DNA from: Thioalkalivibrio sp.
GTDB lineage: Bacteria > Pseudomonadota > Gammaproteobacteria > Ectothiorhodospirales > Ectothiorhodospiraceae
Length of the DNA: 6,614 nt
Assembly (NCBI GenBank): GCA_003563455.1
Contig: PWRV01000141.1
Location: 1 to 6,614, forward strand
Reading direction: 5' to 3'
Shown here piece after piece: positions 5,019 through 6,614 of this stretch. Positions within the stretch are counted from its first letter, which is position 1. The number at the start of each line of letters is the position of its first letter. A model generated the notes under the pieces. It did no database searches, was not told the DNA's origin, and saw only the letters and a program-made list of their open reading frames with translations. Made by a program: the position numbers and the translations under genes.

Positions 5019-6614
5019 TCAGTGCGCTTCGGCCCGTCCGTTATAGGCCTGCGCGAGGCGCGACTGGACGTCCTGGGGCGCGGCTTCGTACTCGCCGCCA
5101 GCGAGCACGAATTCGCTGTCTCCGGCGCAGATGGACTTCAGCCGTGCTTCGAAGCCCTCCATTTCGGCCATCGGCACGAGCGCGTGGATCACCATCCAGC
5201 CCGGTGCCGGGCTGTCGGTTCCGGTGACGCGCCCACGACGGGTCGAGAACTCGGAGCTTATCTCGCCGAAATGGGTGTCCGTGGCCTTCACGCTGACGTT
5301 CACCAGTGGCTCGAGCACGACCGGATCCGCACCGCGCGCCGCCTCGAGCGTGGCATTTCTGGCTGCCAGCGAAAAGGAGATCTCGTTGGAATCGACTGCG
5401 TGGTGCTTGCCGTCAAAAACGGTCACGCGCACATCCTGCAGCGGATAACCCGCGACCGCGCCCTCCTCCAGCGCCTGTTGAACACCCTTCTCCACCGCAC
5501 CCATGAAGTTGCCCGGGATGGTGCCGCCCTTCACCTCGTCGTGGAACTCGAAGCCGCTGCCGCGGGGGAGCGGCTCAATACGCAGCGCAACCTCGCCGAA
5601 CTGTCCGGAGCCGCCGCTCTGTTTCTTGTGCCGGTAGCGGGCCTCCGCGGTCCCGGTGATCGTCTCGCGGTAGGGGATCAGGGGTGTGGCCGTGTCCAGC
5701 TCGAGGTTCCAGCGCTCGGCCAGCTGATCCAGCACCAGTTTGAGATGCAGTGCGCCCAGACCTCGCACGACCGTCTGACGCGTCTGTGTCTCGAAGCCGA
5801 CCTCCAGGCACGGGTCTTCGTCGAGCATGCGCGGCAGCGCTTCCGACAGGCGCTGTTCGTCGCCGTGTTTGCGAGGCAGCAGGGCGAGGCCGAAAACGGG
5901 TTTCGGGTAAGGTGGGGGTAGCAGGTGGTGGTAGTCCTCGTCATGGGAATCGTGCAGTACCGCGTCCCGGTGGATCTGGTCGATCCGCGCAACCGCGCAG
6001 ATGTCCCCGGGCACTGCACGGGGGGTCTCGACCTGGTTGCGGCCCTGCAGCCTGAGAAGATGCGCAGGTTTGAAGGGTTTGCGCGCGTCGCCGATGAACA
6101 GTTGGGTGTTCGGCGTCATCGTGCCCTGATGTACCCGGAACAGGGCCAGGTGACCGCGGAACGGGTCGTTCTGCACCTGAAAGACATGGGCGATTACGTG
6201 GCGGTCCGGGTCGGGCGCCACCTCCACCGGAGTCGCCGAGGGTCCCTCGCCCTTGACGAAATGGGGCGGGTTGCCTTCGGTGGGATCGGGCATCAGGCGG
6301 CCAAGGATGTCCAGCAATTCCCGTATGCCCGCGCCGGTCTTGGCCGACGTGAAACACACGGGAACCAGGTGACCCTCGCGCAGGGCCTCCTCGAAGGGAT
6401 CGTGCAGCTGCTCCGGGTCCAGCGACTGCCCCTGTTCGAGGTAGCGGTTCATCAGCTCTTCGTCGAGCTCCACCACCTGGTCGACGATGGCCTCGTGGGC
6501 GTCGGCAACGCTGGAGAAGGCGGTGGCCGCACCTTCGTCGGGATTGAAGAAACAGTCGATCACGGTCTGGCCACCCGGGGCCGGCAGGTTGATCGGCAGG
6601 CATTCGGAGCCGAA
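5019..6614 (-). CDS. EF-G-like translational GTPase (EF-G paralogue), N-terminus outside window
   Basis: The frame is open from the window edge at 6614 to TGA at 5021-5019, giving the last 531 residues. Canonical EF-G is about 700 residues, so roughly 150 N-terminal residues, holding the P-loop and the G2-G4 motifs, are missing from view. Numbering from the edge, TSAKTGAG at 89-96 is the G5 region. Domain II begins near RHVIAHVFQVQNDPFRG (138 on), domain III near PVFGLALLPRKHGDEQRL (239 on), domain IV includes QSGGSGQFGEV (332 on) and FDGKHHAVDSNE (400-411), and domain V covers about 434-520. The His of the domain IV tip (HHAVDS) matches the conserved His583 region of E. coli EF-G. The start FGSECLPINLPAPGGQ and the divergence from fusA-type EF-G point to the EF-G-like (EF-G2-type) family, whose cellular role is not settled. 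The gene faces the HAD gene, with the repeat array between. Confidence 0.9.
   Translation of the reverse strand, partial: FGSECLPINLPAPGGQTVIDCFFNPDEGAATAFSSVADAHEAIVDQVVELDEELMNRYLEQGQSLDPEQLHDPFEEALREGHLVPVCFTSAKTGAGIRELLDILGRLMPDPTEGNPPHFVKGEGPSATPVEVAPDPDRHVIAHVFQVQNDPFRGHLALFRVHQGTMTPNTQLFIGDARKPFKPAHLLRLQGRNQVETPRAVPGDICAVARIDQIHRDAVLHDSHDEDYHHLLPPPYPKPVFGLALLPRKHGDEQRLSEALPRMLDEDPCLEVGFETQTRQTVVRGLGALHLKLVLDQLAERWNLELDTATPLIPYRETITGTAEARYRHKKQSGGSGQFGEVALRIEPLPRGSGFEFHDEVKGGTIPGNFMGAVEKGVQQALEEGAVAGYPLQDVRVTVFDGKHHAVDSNEISFSLAARNATLEAARGADPVVLEPLVNVSVKATDTHFGEISSEFSTRRGRVTGTDSPAPGWMVIHALVPMAEMEGFEARLKSICAGDSEFVLAGGEYEAAPQDVQSRLAQAYNGRAEAH

Noticed and set aside
4895..5227. 110-codon frame with repeated CSLPSERKRGV
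   Set aside because: It consists of the 33-bp DNA repeats followed by sequence antisense to the EF-G-like gene, with no family resemblance.
4992..5921. 309-codon plus-strand frame opposite the EF-G-like gene
   Set aside because: It is the antisense shadow of EF-G domains III-V, which are clearly encoded on the minus strand.

Overview
This window is chromosomal DNA from a high-GC bacterium. The gene content and protein sequences suggest a gammaproteobacterium of the Chromatiales/Ectothiorhodospiraceae or Xanthomonadales kind. The reasons are an RpfE/COG4255-type protein beside prfB-lysS, an RF2 gene with the classical +1 frameshift site, REP-like elements of the GTAGGAG type, and an EF-G-like paralogue. 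That placement is inferred from sequence character; no database comparison was possible.

Layout. Bases 33-944 (+) encode an RpfE-type (COG4255) protein of unproven function. After a 67-base gap holding a candidate extended -10 promoter with a G-rich discriminator comes prfB (1012-2107, +), encoding release factor 2. Its reading frame is interrupted at codon 25 by TGA inside a canonical programmed +1 frameshift cassette, so the protein is made from two frames. lysS (2113-3606, +), lysyl-tRNA synthetase, starts 5 bases after prfB and probably shares its mRNA. A REP-like cluster of three hairpin units (about 3612-3746) follows. Next are a small four-cysteine protein gene (3814-4023, +) and a HAD-superfamily hydrolase of the REG-2/HDHD3 type (about 4067-4825, +), probably one transcription unit. 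A 33-bp tandem repeat ending in a strong hairpin (4866-4997) fills the gap before the convergent last gene. That gene, on the minus strand (5019 to beyond 6614), encodes the C-terminal 531 residues of an EF-G-like translational GTPase; its N-terminus lies outside the window.

How it fits together. Three of the six genes serve translation: RF2 ends it at UGA/UAA, LysRS charges tRNA-Lys, and the EF-G-like protein is a ribosomal GTPase paralogue. RF2 controls its own synthesis, because the frameshift occurs when RF2 is scarce and the in-frame UGA is read slowly. No mobile element, CRISPR array, tRNA or rRNA was seen. I did not find convincing evidence of an entirely new system. The points most worth a second look are the hairpin/repeat touching the RF2 frameshift signal, the small Cys4 protein, and the two intergenic repeat clusters.
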